A stretch of DNA of 64,000 bases, taken from the NCBI RefSeq assembly GCF_003885105.1, contig NZ_QWZQ01000010.1, positions 1 to 64,000 on the forward strand, in the 5' to 3' direction. Below, piece by piece: positions 27,639 to 35,912 of this stretch. Within the stretch, counting starts at the first letter, position 1. Every line of letters begins with the position of its first letter. This stretch comes from Lactiplantibacillus garii. Lineage in GTDB: Bacteria; Bacillota; Bacilli; Lactobacillales; Lactobacillaceae. Under the pieces are notes generated by a model. That model did no database searches. It was not told where the DNA came from and saw nothing but the letters and a program-made list of their open reading frames with translations. A program made the translations under genes and the position numbers.

Positions 27639-28292
27639 ATGATTAAAGTTGCCCCTTCAATTTTGAGTGCGGATTTTGCTAATTTACAACGGGACGTGCA
27701 GATGGCGGAAAAGGCCGGCGCGGATTTGTTGCACATTGACGTCATGGACGGCCAGTTCGTACCGAATTTATCCTTTGGGATGAGTACCGTGGCGGATCTA
27801 CGGCCGGTGACTTCGCTGACCCTGGACTGCCACTTAATGATCGTGGAACCGGAACGTTTCGTGGAAGCCTTTGCGAAGGCCGGCGCGGACTTGATCGGGG
27901 TCCACGTGGAAAGCACCAAGCACATTTACCACGTGTTACAACTGATCAAAGCGGCCGGTGCCAAGGCCGAAGTCGTGATTAATCCCGGCACGCCGCTGGA
28001 CATGGTCAGCGAAGTTTTGCCGTTAGTTGACCAAGTACTGATCATGACCGTTAACCCCGGCTTTGGCGGCCAGCACTTCCTGGAACCAATGGTCGCTAAG
28101 ATTAAGGCCCTAGACGCTATCAAACGCGAAAAGGGTTATAACTTTGACATCGAAGTCGACGGCGGCATCAACGCCGACACCGTGAAGGCGTGCTACGCGG
28201 CGGGAGCCACGGTCGCGGTGGCCGGTTCTTACGTTTACGGGAGTGCCGACCCGGCTGCCCGGATTCAGGACCTTAAAGTGGCGACGAACTAA
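27639..28292 (+). CDS. rpe: Ribulose-phosphate 3-epimerase
   Basis: Rpe interconverts ribulose 5-phosphate and xylulose 5-phosphate in the pentose phosphate or phosphoketolase pathway. The 217-residue TIM barrel begins KVAPSILSADFANL and has LLHIDVMDGQFVPNL, LDCHLMI, VMTVNPGFGGQ-type (here IMTVNPGFGGQ) and EVDGGI motifs holding the metal-binding His and Asp residues. ATG at 27639 is preferred to a GTG at 27630 that overlaps its binding site. One-base overlap with thiN (TAATG). Confidence 0.95.
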   Translation: MIKVAPSILSADFANLQRDVQMAEKAGADLLHIDVMDGQFVPNLSFGMSTVADLRPVTSLTLDCHLMIVEPERFVEAFAKAGADLIGVHVESTKHIYHVLQLIKAAGAKAEVVINPGTPLDMVSEVLPLVDQVLIMTVNPGFGGQHFLEPMVAKIKALDAIKREKGYNFDIEVDGGINADTVKACYAAGATVAVAGSYVYGSADPAARIQDLKVATN

Positions 28293-28930
28293 TGACCACG
28301 GTAAATTTATTGGTGGGTGGTCCGACTGAGAATTGGCCGGACCATTTAGAAACGTTACCGGGGCCGTGGGTCGGTGCCGACCGCGGGGCGCTTCGACTTG
28401 TCAAAATGGGGATTCAACCGGTGATGGTCGTTGGGGACTTCGACTCGATCAGCAGTCGTGAGTTGGCGACGGTCAAGGCCGCGTTAGCCGGTTTGGTGAT
28501 TGTTAAGCCGGACCAGGACCACACCGACACGCAGTTGGCACTCAAATCCATTTTTGAGCAGCTCGCGCCGGACGAAGTGCACGTGTACGGCGCTACCGGG
28601 GGCCGTTTAGACCACTTATTAGCTAACGTGTGGTTAGTCTTGGACCCGTTTTTTCGGCAGTGGGCGCCGCAAATTAAGCTGATCGACCGCCAAAACAGCG
28701 TACAGTACTTTTTACCCGGCAGTTACCAGATTCAAAAGGAAGCGGACAAAAAGTACCTGGCGTTCGTACCGCTAATGCCGATGCACCTGACGTTACCGGA
28801 CGAAAAGTACCAGTTACAAGCGGACCACAACGATTACCCAATTTCGTGGGCCAGCAACGAATTTGTCGGCACCAGCGGCCACTTTAGCTTTGACCAGGGC
28901 GTGTTAGCCGTGATTCAAAGTAAAGATTAA
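28292..28930 (+). CDS. thiN: Thiamine diphosphokinase
   Basis: ThiN converts thiamine to thiamine diphosphate with ATP. The 212-residue protein contains VGADRGALRLVKMG, VVGDFDSIS and the DQDHTDTQLAL motif with acidic catalytic residues, then GATGGRLDH, all family hallmarks. It overlaps rpe by one base. Thiamine diphosphate is needed for phosphoketolase, which acts on the product of the neighbouring Rpe. No TPP riboswitch precedes the unit. Confidence 0.93.
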   Translation: MTTVNLLVGGPTENWPDHLETLPGPWVGADRGALRLVKMGIQPVMVVGDFDSISSRELATVKAALAGLVIVKPDQDHTDTQLALKSIFEQLAPDEVHVYGATGGRLDHLLANVWLVLDPFFRQWAPQIKLIDRQNSVQYFLPGSYQIQKEADKKYLAFVPLMPMHLTLPDEKYQLQADHNDYPISWASNEFVGTSGHFSFDQGVLAVIQSKD

Positions 28931-28936
28931 TAAGTA

Positions 28937-28980
28937 AAAGGCGACTAAACGCGAAGGTACGCGGTTAGTCGCCTTTTGTT
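28937..28980 (+). terminator. Terminator after rsgA-rpe-thiN
   Basis: AAAAGGCGACTAA pairs with TTAGTCGCCTTTT around a loop, followed by GTT. Confidence 0.85.
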
Positions 28981-29014
28981 ATGGAGTCGCATTTTTTAGT
29001 GGTGGTAGGGATCC

Positions 29015-29169
29015 GGTGCCCTGCGAAGTGCTTGAAATGATCCTTGTGGGCACGTTTTTGAGCTAATCCAAAGGGCGAATCATCTCAAAAAGCGGTCTTG
29101 TTGTAAGCCCGCAAACGACGCGGACTAACAACAATTTCACAAGGATATTTCAAAAGTTCTCCGGGCACC
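29015..29169 (-). ncRNA. Structured element A (three-way junction)
   Basis: Read on the minus strand, 155 bases fold into a closed structure. Basal stem GGTGCCC/GGGCACC (29169-29163 with 29021-29015); upper stem ATTTCAA/TTGAAAT plus an 8-bp TCCTTGTG/CACAAGGA; a junction with two hairpins, TTGTTGT...ACAACAA (inner AGTCCGC/GCGGGCT) and TTTTTGAG/CTCAAAAA. The inner hairpin has a G-U wobble only if the minus strand is the RNA. It is homologous to element B at 29397-29506, with compensatory stem changes. No protein frame or known family was recognised. Confidence 0.55.
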
Positions 29170-29396
29170 TAGTATTGAAGCTCTGAAATTAGTTTGATGG
29201 TAAAGGCTAAACGTTAATAAATGGACGAGCAATTCGACGTGGCCACTAGCGTTCAAGTTGTTATCAATGGGAAAATAATTGTGTACGAATATGTGTCGTA
29301 GGTATGTTGAAAGGGTACTGTAAGAAGTCTGATTAAAGTAAACAATCTACCAATTTTGATCCTAACGTTTAAAGCTAAAATTGAAGTGGAAGAAGA
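29170..29396. other. Gene-free spacer between elements A and B
   Basis: The two structured elements diverge from this 227-base AT-rich spacer. It contains TAAACGTTA-like palindromes near both ends. A possible TAAAAT -10 precedes element B on the plus strand. No coding sequence with a binding site is visible. Confidence 0.4.
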
Positions 29397-29506
29397 GGTG
29401 CCCGGAGAATTCCGCAAGTTAGCTGTGAAATTGGTGGTAGCTCACGTTTTGGGTAAGCTTACAGCAACGTACCCACAGCTAACTTGCGGGGCTTTCAAAG
29501 GGCGCC
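29397..29506 (+). ncRNA. Structured element B, divergent homologue of A
   Basis: Read on the plus strand, 110 bases give the same plan as element A: basal stem GGTGCCC/GGGCGCC with a wobble, the shared strand GGTGCCCGGAGAA, a perfect 16-bp stem (29412-29427 with 29474-29489), the shared junction GTGAAATTG, and a hairpin TTGGTGGTAGCT...AGCTTACAGCAA. The second hairpin of A is missing. Different stem bases but preserved pairing point to selection on structure. Function unknown. Confidence 0.55.
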
Positions 29507-29522
29507 GGCAACAAAGAAAGCC

Positions 29523-29593
29523 AAAAAAAATCACCATCCGCATTAACGGGTGGTGGTCCTGCAAGGTGCGGGTAACTAGCCGGTTGAATTATA
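29523..29593 (-). ncRNA. Candidate short sRNA with own promoter and terminator
   Basis: On the minus strand ACGACA, 17 bases, then TATAAT (29593-29588) form a plausible promoter. About 25-45 bases after the expected start, CACCACCCG/CGGATGGTG (29556-29532) forms a 9-bp stem with a 6-base loop, followed by an uninterrupted eight-T run (29530-29523). The predicted RNA is only about 55-60 bases and has no convincing frame. It could alternatively be a second terminator for rpmB read-through. Confidence 0.4.
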
Positions 29594-29637
29594 AACTTTA
29601 TAAAAGTTGGTGTCGTTAAACCGGATTTTGGGCAACA

Positions 29638-29676
29638 AAAAACGCCAGTCACAAAAAAATTTGTGGTGGCGGTTTG
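29638..29676 (-). terminator. Terminator of rpmB
   Basis: On the minus strand CGCCACCACAAA pairs with TTGTGACTGGCG around a T-rich loop and is followed by TTTTTTG, just after the L28 stop codon. Confidence 0.8.
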
Positions 29677-29681
29677 TTGCG

Positions 29682-29867
29682 CTAAACGCGCGTTACTTTA
29701 CCTGATTTCAAAGTCCGAGCTGAAACCCAAACCTTCTTTGGTTTACCATCAACTAAAATGCGAACTTTTTGCAAGTTAGCTTTCCAGCTGCGGCGGCTGT
29801 GGTTTAAGGCGTGAGAACGCGTGTTACCAAAGTGCGTCCGCTTACCCGTAACGAAGTCTTTTGCCAT
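29682..29867 (-). CDS. rpmB: 50S ribosomal protein L28
   Basis: A 61-residue L28: [27 protein letters not shown] and the C-terminal [17 protein letters not shown] are typical. The start at 29867 has AAGGAGG upstream; an in-frame start at 29918 is rejected. The gene lies alone, divergent from yloU, as in many Firmicutes. Confidence 0.96.
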   Translation of the reverse strand: MAKDFVTGKRTHFGNTRSHALNHSRRSWKANLQKVRILVDGKPKKVWVSARTLKSGKVTRV

Positions 29868-29928
29868 GTTGATCTGCCTCCTTCGGTAATCATTGATAAA
29901 AGGTCGTTGCTTTATCATTCACTAGAAT

Positions 29929-29957
29929 AATTTATCATAGTTTGATACGCGTTGCAA
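29929..29957 (-). promoter_or_regulatory. Promoter of rpmB
   Basis: On the minus strand TTGCAA (29957-29952) and TAAATT (29934-29929) are separated by 17 bases, about 62 bases before the start codon. Confidence 0.55.
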
Positions 29958-30052
29958 TACATTTCTATCAAGTAATTTTACTTTACTGCTAAATTCCCAC
30001 GCTGCGGGCTTTGAGAACCCCGTGCGCTTGATTTTTCTTTCATGAACCGTTG

Positions 30053-30061
30053 TGCTATGAT
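30053..30061 (+). promoter_or_regulatory. Extended -10 promoter of yloU-fakA
   Basis: TGC-TATGAT lies 44 bases before the yloU start; a TTGATT further upstream is too distant (22 bases) to be a regular -35. Confidence 0.5.
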
Positions 30062-30104
30062 AAACTATCGTAAATGAGCGCGTTAAAACAAGGAGGCTAT
30101 TTTC

Positions 30105-30467
30105 ATGGCTGTCAAAATCAAAACGCAATTTGGAACAATCGATATCGATAACGATGTCATTGCGACGGTCGTTGGCGGTGCCGCGACGGATAACTACGGG
30201 GTTGTCGGCATGGCTAGTCGGAATCAGATTCGTGATAATTTAAATGAAATTTTACGGCGCGAAAATTATGCGCGGGGCGTGGTCGTCCGCCAAGAAGATA
30301 ACGGTGTGGCGATCGACGTCAACGTGATCGTTAGTTACGGGACCAAGATTTCAGAAGTCTCACGCAATGTCCAAGCCAAGGTCAAATATAATTTGCAAAA
30401 CATGCTTGGCGTTACGGCCAATTCGGTCAACGTCATTGTCCAAGGTGTGCGGGTAATGAACGACTAA
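30105..30467 (+). CDS. yloU: Asp23/Gls24 family protein YloU
   Basis: A 120-residue Asp23/Gls24-family protein with the conserved YARGVVVRQEDNGVAIDVNVIVSYGTKISEVSRNVQ pattern. It always accompanies the FakA-like gene in Firmicutes. AAGGAGG precedes the ATG. Paralogue of yqhY at 4931; members are thought to bind membranes or lipid enzymes, but the molecular role is unsettled. Confidence 0.92.
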   Translation: MAVKIKTQFGTIDIDNDVIATVVGGAATDNYGVVGMASRNQIRDNLNEILRRENYARGVVVRQEDNGVAIDVNVIVSYGTKISEVSRNVQAKVKYNLQNMLGVTANSVNVIVQGVRVMND

Positions 30468-30497
30468 ATTGAAGTTGGTGTAAGCCAAGGAGGAATT

Positions 30498-32216
30498 TTG
30501 AAATTGAAAATCACCACGATTACTAATCTTGAATTTGGCAAAATGGTGCAAGCGGCTTCGCAAAAGCTGAACCAACGTGCCGAATTCATTAATTCTTTGA
30601 ACGTTTTCCCGGTACCCGATGGCGATACCGGTACGAATATGAGTTTATCAATGGCCAGCGGGGCCAAGTACGAACGGGAAGAAACCAGTACCCAGGTCGG
30701 TGATCTGGCTTCGGCCCTCGCTAAGGGACTGTTAATGGGTGCGCGCGGGAACTCCGGCGTGATCCTGTCCCAGATTTTCCGCGGCTTTTCTAAAAACGTG
30801 GCGGGTAAGGCAACCTTAGACGCTAACGATTTAGCCGAAGCTTTCGCAGCGGGTGCCCAGACGGCCTATAAGGCGGTTATGAAGCCCACTGAGGGAACTA
30901 TCCTGACCGTCATTCGTGAAGCAGCGGGTGCCGGTAAAAAGGCCGTTAAAACGACCGATGATATTTGTGAAGTGATGACGACCATCGTGGACGCCGCGGA
31001 GGCCGCTTTGAAGTCAACGCCGGACCTGTTACCCGTTTTGAAACAGGTCGGGGTCGTGGACTCCGGTGGTCAGGGGCTGACCTTTGTGCTGGAAGCCTTT
31101 AGTGATTCCCTCAGCGGTAAAGTCGACGAATCGCAGGACTACGTGCCCGATGACGCCGAAATGGATTCGATGATCGACGCGGCCCACCATCAAAGCGTGC
31201 AGGGGAAGCTTGATCCCAACGATATCAAGTACGGTTACTGTACGGAAATCATGGTCCGCATTGGTGACGGTAAGTTGGTCGACCATAAGTTTGACTACGA
31301 TACCTTCTATAACTACTTAGCTAAATTGGGGGATTCGTTGCTGGTCATTAACGACGACGAAATCGTCAAGGTCCACGTGCATACCGAACATCCCGGTGAT
31401 GTCATGACTTGGGGCCAACGTTTCGGGGCCCTGATCAAGGTCAAAGTGGACAACATGCGCCTACAACAAGAGACCATCATGGAACACGATAAGGAAGACG
31501 CTCAGGCGGAATCCGCCGTTGCGACGGCGGCCGAACCCGCACAACCGCAAATTGACATGCACGGTTACGCGATTATTTCGGTTTCCTCCGGTGACGGGAT
31601 CGCCAAGCTCTTTAAGGGCTTAGGCGTGACCCACATCATCGCGGGCGGTCAAACGATGAACCCCAGCACGGCGGACATCGTTAAAGCGGTCAATGATAGC
31701 GGGGCAAAAAAGGCCTTAGTCTTACCGAATAACAAGAACATCTTCTTAGCGGCGGAACAGGCGGCGGAAGTGGCCGACGTTCCGGTTAAGATCATTCACA
31801 GTAAGACGATCTCACAGGGGATGACGGCCATGTTAGCCTTCAACCCGGAAGCCAGCTTGGAAGATAACCAGGCCGAAATGGAAGATACGCTCGATACGGT
31901 GGTTAGTGGTCAGGTGACCCACGCCGTTCGTGATACGACCATTGACGGGCTGGAAATCAAGAAGGACGACTACATGGGCTTAGTGGACGGTAAGATCGTC
32001 ATTACGAACCCGGACCGTGAAACGGCCACGCTCGACATGGTCAAAGCCATGCTGGACGAAGACAGTGAACTCGTCACGATCATTTACGGGGCCGACGCAA
32101 CTAAGGCCGACGCTGACAAATTATCAGCGGCCGTTCAAAAATTAGACGACGAATTAGAAATTGAAATCCACGAAGGGGACCAACCGGTTTACCCGTTCTT
32201 GATTTCAGTGGAATAA
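30498..32216 (+). CDS. fakA: FakA-like fatty acid kinase (YloV)
   Basis: FakA phosphorylates FakB-bound fatty acids to acyl-phosphates for phospholipid synthesis. The 572-residue protein has an N-terminal DhaL-type kinase domain with Mg-nucleotide ligands in PVPDGDTGTNM (Asp41, Asp43), GARGNSGVILSQ, and GVVDSGGQG, a middle domain, and a C-terminal DegV-like domain. TTG start at 30498 after AAGGAGG. No fakB is in this window. The product would feed PlsX/PlsY, and plsX lies downstream beyond recG. Confidence 0.9.
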   Translation: MKLKITTITNLEFGKMVQAASQKLNQRAEFINSLNVFPVPDGDTGTNMSLSMASGAKYEREETSTQVGDLASALAKGLLMGARGNSGVILSQIFRGFSKNVAGKATLDANDLAEAFAAGAQTAYKAVMKPTEGTILTVIREAAGAGKKAVKTTDDICEVMTTIVDAAEAALKSTPDLLPVLKQVGVVDSGGQGLTFVLEAFSDSLSGKVDESQDYVPDDAEMDSMIDAAHHQSVQGKLDPNDIKYGYCTEIMVRIGDGKLVDHKFDYDTFYNYLAKLGDSLLVINDDEIVKVHVHTEHPGDVMTWGQRFGALIKVKVDNMRLQQETIMEHDKEDAQAESAVATAAEPAQPQIDMHGYAIISVSSGDGIAKLFKGLGVTHIIAGGQTMNPSTADIVKAVNDSGAKKALVLPNNKNIFLAAEQAAEVADVPVKIIHSKTISQGMTAMLAFNPEASLEDNQAEMEDTLDTVVSGQVTHAVRDTTIDGLEIKKDDYMGLVDGKIVITNPDRETATLDMVKAMLDEDSELVTIIYGADATKADADKLSAAVQKLDDELEIEIHEGDQPVYPFLISVE

Positions 32217-32241
32217 CTAAATCAAAGCAGCAACGCAGATC

Positions 32242-32272
32242 GGGGTTGGGCCGTTAGTCCCAGTCCCTTTTT
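32242..32272 (+). terminator. Terminator after fakA
   Basis: GGGGTTGGG pairs with CCCAGTCCC (with wobble) followed by TTTTTG. Confidence 0.7.
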
Positions 32273-32295
32273 GTGTTTTAGCGGGTGCTTGCATT

Positions 32296-32325
32296 TTGGT
32301 CAGCGTTTCGAGTCTTTGGTATAAT
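32296..32325 (+). promoter_or_regulatory. Promoter of recG
   Basis: TTGGTC (32296-32301) and a consensus TATAAT (32320-32325) with 18-base spacing; TGG before the -10 makes it extended as well. Confidence 0.65.
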
Positions 32326-32358
32326 TGAAACATAATCTTTCAGAAAGGGCGTGCGAAT

Positions 32359-34398
32359 ATGGCACAACAATTAAGTGACGCCGTGGGGAGCCTCAGCGGG
32401 GTCGGTCCGGCCCGGCAGAAGGCCTTAGCCGAACTCGGCATCAACACGGTCGCCGACCTCTTAACGTACTATCCCTTTCGTTACGACGATTTACAGGTCA
32501 AAGACGTTAACGAGATCGCTGACCAGGAAAAGGTGACCTTAAAGGGGACCGTGGCTTCGGAACCGGTCCTGGCCCGCTTTGGCCGCAAAAAGAACCGCTT
32601 GAATTTCCGGTTATTGATCGACCACGACGTTTACATGGTGACTTTTTTTAACCAGCCGTACCTCATGAAACAAATCACGACCGGTCAGCCCATCGCGGTT
32701 TACGGCAAGTGGGACGCCAAGCGTAGTAGCTTGACCGGCATGAAGATCATTAACCCCAATAACGCCGACGAAGCGTTTGGGTCGATCTACCCGGCTAGCA
32801 AGTCGGTGCGCCAAACCACTTTACAAAAACTCATTAAGCAGGCTTACGACGGTTACGCGGACGTGATTACGGACATCGTGCCGGAACCGCTGCGGGTCAA
32901 GTACCGGTTGTTATCGCGCCGGCAGATGATCCACGACATGCACTTTCCGGCTAGTCAGGATGCGTCCAGTGCGGCCCGGCGTTCGGCGACCTACGAAGAG
33001 TTTTTACTTTTTCAAATGAAAATGCAGGAACTTAAACAAAGTGACGCGACGACCAACGGTATTGCGATCCACTACGATAACGACCGGCTCAAGGCCTTTA
33101 TCAAAACGCTGCCGTTTGAGTTGACCCACGCCCAAAAACGGGTCGTGAACGAGATCTGTCTGGACCTTAAGTCACCGCAACACATGAACCGCCTGTTGCA
33201 GGGGGACGTGGGCTCCGGGAAAACCATCGTGGCGGCCATCGTGATGTACGCGGCCATTACGGCCGGTTACCAGGCGGCGCTAATGGCGCCCACCGAAATT
33301 TTGGCGGAACAACACGCGAATAACCTAGCGAAAGTGTTTGCGGACACCGACGTGAACGTCGCGCTGCTGACGGGTTCCACTAAGCCGGCCGCCCGCAAAA
33401 CCTTGTTGGCGGCCTTAGCGGCAGGAGAAATCAACCTGCTGATTGGAACCCACGCGCTGATTCAAGACGGCGTGGACTACGCGAACCTAGGCCTAGTGAT
33501 TACCGACGAACAACACCGTTTCGGGGTCAACCAACGGGCGGCGTTTCGGCAAAAGGGCGGGCAGCCCGACGCGTTGGCGATGACCGCGACGCCGATTCCG
33601 CGGACGTTAGCCATCACCGCTTACGGGGAAATGGACGTGTCGGAAATTGACGAACTGCCGGCGGGCCGGCAACCGATCCAAACGACCTGGGTGCGCAGTA
33701 ACCAAGCTAACTCGGCGTTAAGCTTTGTTCGTCAGCAGATCAACACCGGTTCGCAGGCCTACGTCGTGACGCCGTTGATCGAAGAATCCGAAACCCTGGA
33801 CGTTAAAAACGCCGAGGCGCTGTCCGCAAACTTGCAGGACTACTTTGGCCCCACCATTAAGGTCGGCTTGCTCCACGGCCGTTTGAAGCCGGAAGAAAAG
33901 GACGCCGTGATGGCCGCTTTTAAGGCCGGTGACATCCAGGTGCTGGTTTCAACGACGGTCATCGAAGTCGGGGTCGACGTGAAAAACGCGACAATCATGA
34001 TGATCTACGACGCGGACCGCTTTGGTCTGGCCCAACTGCACCAACTGCGCGGCCGGGTCGGCCGGGGCAGCAAGGCGTCGTACTGTATTTTAGTCGCCGA
34101 CCCGAAGAATCAGCAGGGGATCGAACGGATGCAGATCATGACGCAGACGACTAACGGGTTCGTGCTGGCCCAAAAAGATTTGGAATTACGCGGGGCCGGT
34201 GACGTGTTGGGCGTCAAACAGTCCGGGATGCCGGTCTTTAAAGTGGGCGATCCGGTGGCCGATTTAAACGTGCTTCAGGTGGCCCAGCAGGACGCCCACG
34301 CCATCGTGCAACAACCGGATTGGCAGGATCAACCGGCGTACCAGGCGTTAGCTCAGTACTTAAAAGTAAAATTAGCGGCGGTCGGAACGTTAGACTAG
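32359..34398 (+). CDS. recG: ATP-dependent DNA helicase RecG
   Basis: RecG remodels stalled forks and Holliday junctions. The 679-residue protein has the N-terminal wedge/OB domain (about 1-190), Walker A GDVGSGKT, a DEQH box ITDEQHRFGV, motif VI QLRGRVGRG and the C-terminal TRG-like region. In some lactobacilli serine dehydratase genes lie between fakA and recG; here the two are adjacent. It is followed by plsX after 30 bases. Confidence 0.96.
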   Translation: MAQQLSDAVGSLSGVGPARQKALAELGINTVADLLTYYPFRYDDLQVKDVNEIADQEKVTLKGTVASEPVLARFGRKKNRLNFRLLIDHDVYMVTFFNQPYLMKQITTGQPIAVYGKWDAKRSSLTGMKIINPNNADEAFGSIYPASKSVRQTTLQKLIKQAYDGYADVITDIVPEPLRVKYRLLSRRQMIHDMHFPASQDASSAARRSATYEEFLLFQMKMQELKQSDATTNGIAIHYDNDRLKAFIKTLPFELTHAQKRVVNEICLDLKSPQHMNRLLQGDVGSGKTIVAAIVMYAAITAGYQAALMAPTEILAEQHANNLAKVFADTDVNVALLTGSTKPAARKTLLAALAAGEINLLIGTHALIQDGVDYANLGLVITDEQHRFGVNQRAAFRQKGGQPDALAMTATPIPRTLAITAYGEMDVSEIDELPAGRQPIQTTWVRSNQANSALSFVRQQINTGSQAYVVTPLIEESETLDVKNAEALSANLQDYFGPTIKVGLLHGRLKPEEKDAVMAAFKAGDIQVLVSTTVIEVGVDVKNATIMMIYDADRFGLAQLHQLRGRVGRGSKASYCILVADPKNQQGIERMQIMTQTTNGFVLAQKDLELRGAGDVLGVKQSGMPVFKVGDPVADLNVLQVAQQDAHAIVQQPDWQDQPAYQALAQYLKVKLAAVGTLD

Positions 34399-34428
34399 CC
34401 GGTCAATACGAGAGGAAATGGTGACAAG

Positions 34429-35475
34429 ATGATCAAAATTGCGATCGATGCCATGGGTGGCGATTACGCGCCCAACGCAGTAATTGAAGGGGTCGAACAG
34501 GCCCGCGACTTATTTGAGGACACGGTCTTTTTACTTTACGGCCAGCGCGACGTCATTAACGCCCAGCTTAAAAACCGGGAACGGATCCAAATCATTAACG
34601 CCGACGAAGTCATTACGATGGAAGACGAACCGGTCCGGGCCGTGCGGCGTAAAAAGCACTCCTCGATCGTGATGGCGGCCCAGGCCGTCAAGGATGGTCA
34701 GGCCGACGCGTTTTTCTCCGCCGGAAATTCCGGGGCCGTCCTGGCAGCGGGGCTGTTTATCGTGGGCCGCATCAAGGGGATCGACCGGCCCGGGTTAGTC
34801 ACCGCCTTGCCGGTCGTCCGCAACGCCAACCAGTCCAACTTCGTGATGATGGACATCGGCGCCAACGCTGACAGTAAACCGATGAACCTGCAACAGTACG
34901 GGGTCTTGGGGACGTACTACGCCGAACGGATGATGCACGCCAAGAACCCGCGGGTCGCGTTACTGAATAACGGGACCGAGGACGACAAGGGTAACAAGGT
35001 CCACAAAGCGGCCTTTGAACTCCTGCAACAAACCGCCGACATTAACTTTGTCGGTAACGTTGAATCCCGCGACCTGTTAAACGGGGTCGCCGACGTGGTC
35101 GTGACCGACGGCTTTACCGGGAACGCCGTGCTGAAGAGCATTGAAGGCACCGCCCGTTCGATGCTCGGCTTAGTTAAGGACGCCGTTTACAATACCGGGG
35201 TCGGCGGCAAGCTGGGGGGACTGTTGCTGAAGAACGGTTTTAACCAGATCCGCTCGCAAATGGACTACTCGCAGTACGGCGGGGCCGTGTTATTAGGCTT
35301 ACAGGCACCGGTCGTGAAGGCCCACGGTTCCAGCAAGGCGCCGACAATCGTGAACACGATCCGGCAAATTCGGCAGATGGTCAGCACCGACCTGGTTCCC
35401 GGGGTGGCGGAATACTTTGCGCACCAGCAGGCAAATCAGCAGGCAAGTGTAGACAAGCCCGACGAAAACGATTAA
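34429..35475 (+). CDS. plsX: Phosphate acyltransferase PlsX
   Basis: PlsX makes acyl-phosphate from acyl-ACP for phosphatidic acid synthesis. The 348-residue protein opens with IKIAIDAMGGDYAPNAVIEG and contains FFSAGNSGAVLAAG, GANADSKP, LLNNGTED and VTDGFTGNAVLKS, all standard family blocks. GAGAGGAAATGG precedes the ATG. plsX-acpP pairing is conserved and functional, since ACP carries the acyl chains. The C-terminus is Gln/Ala-rich and variable. Confidence 0.96.
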   Translation: MIKIAIDAMGGDYAPNAVIEGVEQARDLFEDTVFLLYGQRDVINAQLKNRERIQIINADEVITMEDEPVRAVRRKKHSSIVMAAQAVKDGQADAFFSAGNSGAVLAAGLFIVGRIKGIDRPGLVTALPVVRNANQSNFVMMDIGANADSKPMNLQQYGVLGTYYAERMMHAKNPRVALLNNGTEDDKGNKVHKAAFELLQQTADINFVGNVESRDLLNGVADVVVTDGFTGNAVLKSIEGTARSMLGLVKDAVYNTGVGGKLGGLLLKNGFNQIRSQMDYSQYGGAVLLGLQAPVVKAHGSSKAPTIVNTIRQIRQMVSTDLVPGVAEYFAHQQANQQASVDKPDEND

Positions 35476-35513
35476 AATACTTTAGTGAATTCAAGTTAGC
35501 GAGGGAGCTCTAC

Positions 35514-35759
35514 ATGACAAAAGAAGAAATTTTTAATAAAATTGCGGCCATCATTGCGGACCGCTTCGAAGTTGATCAAAGTAAAGTGACGAACGACATG
35601 AACCTCCAGAAGGATCTGGACGCCGATTCCATTGACTTCGTAGAATTTGTGTTGGAATTAGAAGACACCTTTGGGAGCGAAATTTCCGACGAAGACGCCG
35701 AAAAGCTTTCCACGGTTGGTGAAGTGGTCGATTACGTGGCTGCGCATCAAGCTAAATAA
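35514..35759 (+). CDS. acpP: Acyl carrier protein
   Basis: An 81-residue acidic four-helix protein with the attachment site DADSIDFVE; Ser39 would carry 4'-phosphopantetheine. The usual motif is DSLD, and DSID as seen here is common in lactobacilli. GAGGGAGC lies eight bases before the ATG. Lactobacilli often have a second ACP in the fab cluster; this copy follows plsX and may serve phospholipid synthesis. Confidence 0.94.
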   Translation: MTKEEIFNKIAAIIADRFEVDQSKVTNDMNLQKDLDADSIDFVEFVLELEDTFGSEISDEDAEKLSTVGEVVDYVAAHQAK

Positions 35760-35770
35760 CGGTCACTGAC

Positions 35771-35817
35771 CGTAACTAAAAGCAGGTATCCGATTGGGGT
35801 ACCTGCTTTTAGTTACG
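35771..35817 (+). terminator. Terminator after plsX-acpP
   Basis: CGTAACTAAAAGCAGGTA pairs with TACCTGCTTTTAGTTACG, an 18-bp stem with a 10-base loop. The T-run is inside the stem. Confidence 0.7.
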
Positions 35818-35840
35818 GCCAAACCGCCAGTCTAATAAAA

Positions 35841-35870
35841 TTGTTATTAAGCGCGTAATCATAGTATAAT
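35841..35870 (+). promoter_or_regulatory. Promoter of the rnc-smc-ftsY operon
   Basis: TTGTTA (35841-35846) and consensus TATAAT (35865-35870) are separated by 18 bases, 43 bases before rnc. Confidence 0.7.
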
Positions 35871-35912
35871 GGTTAATTGTATCGGTATTTTATTTACGAA
35901 AGGAAGTTTAAC

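Noticed and set aside
28200-28330. TPP riboswitch for thiN
   Set aside because: thiN overlaps rpe by one base and no CTGAGA-type core occurs upstream of the operon.
29015-29506. Retron msr-msd or group II intron
   Set aside because: Inverted repeats and stems fit loosely, but no reverse transcriptase gene or catalytic domain V sequence is nearby.
29545-29565. T-box-like GGGTGG sequence
   Set aside because: The GGGTGG is the arm of a simple 9-bp hairpin with a T-run on the opposite strand; no specifier loop, full T-box sequence or downstream aminoacyl-tRNA or amino acid gene is present.
29356-29619. 87-codon frame over element B
   Set aside because: It reads through the stem arms of a conserved structure and a minus-strand terminator, has no binding site and a non-protein-like composition.
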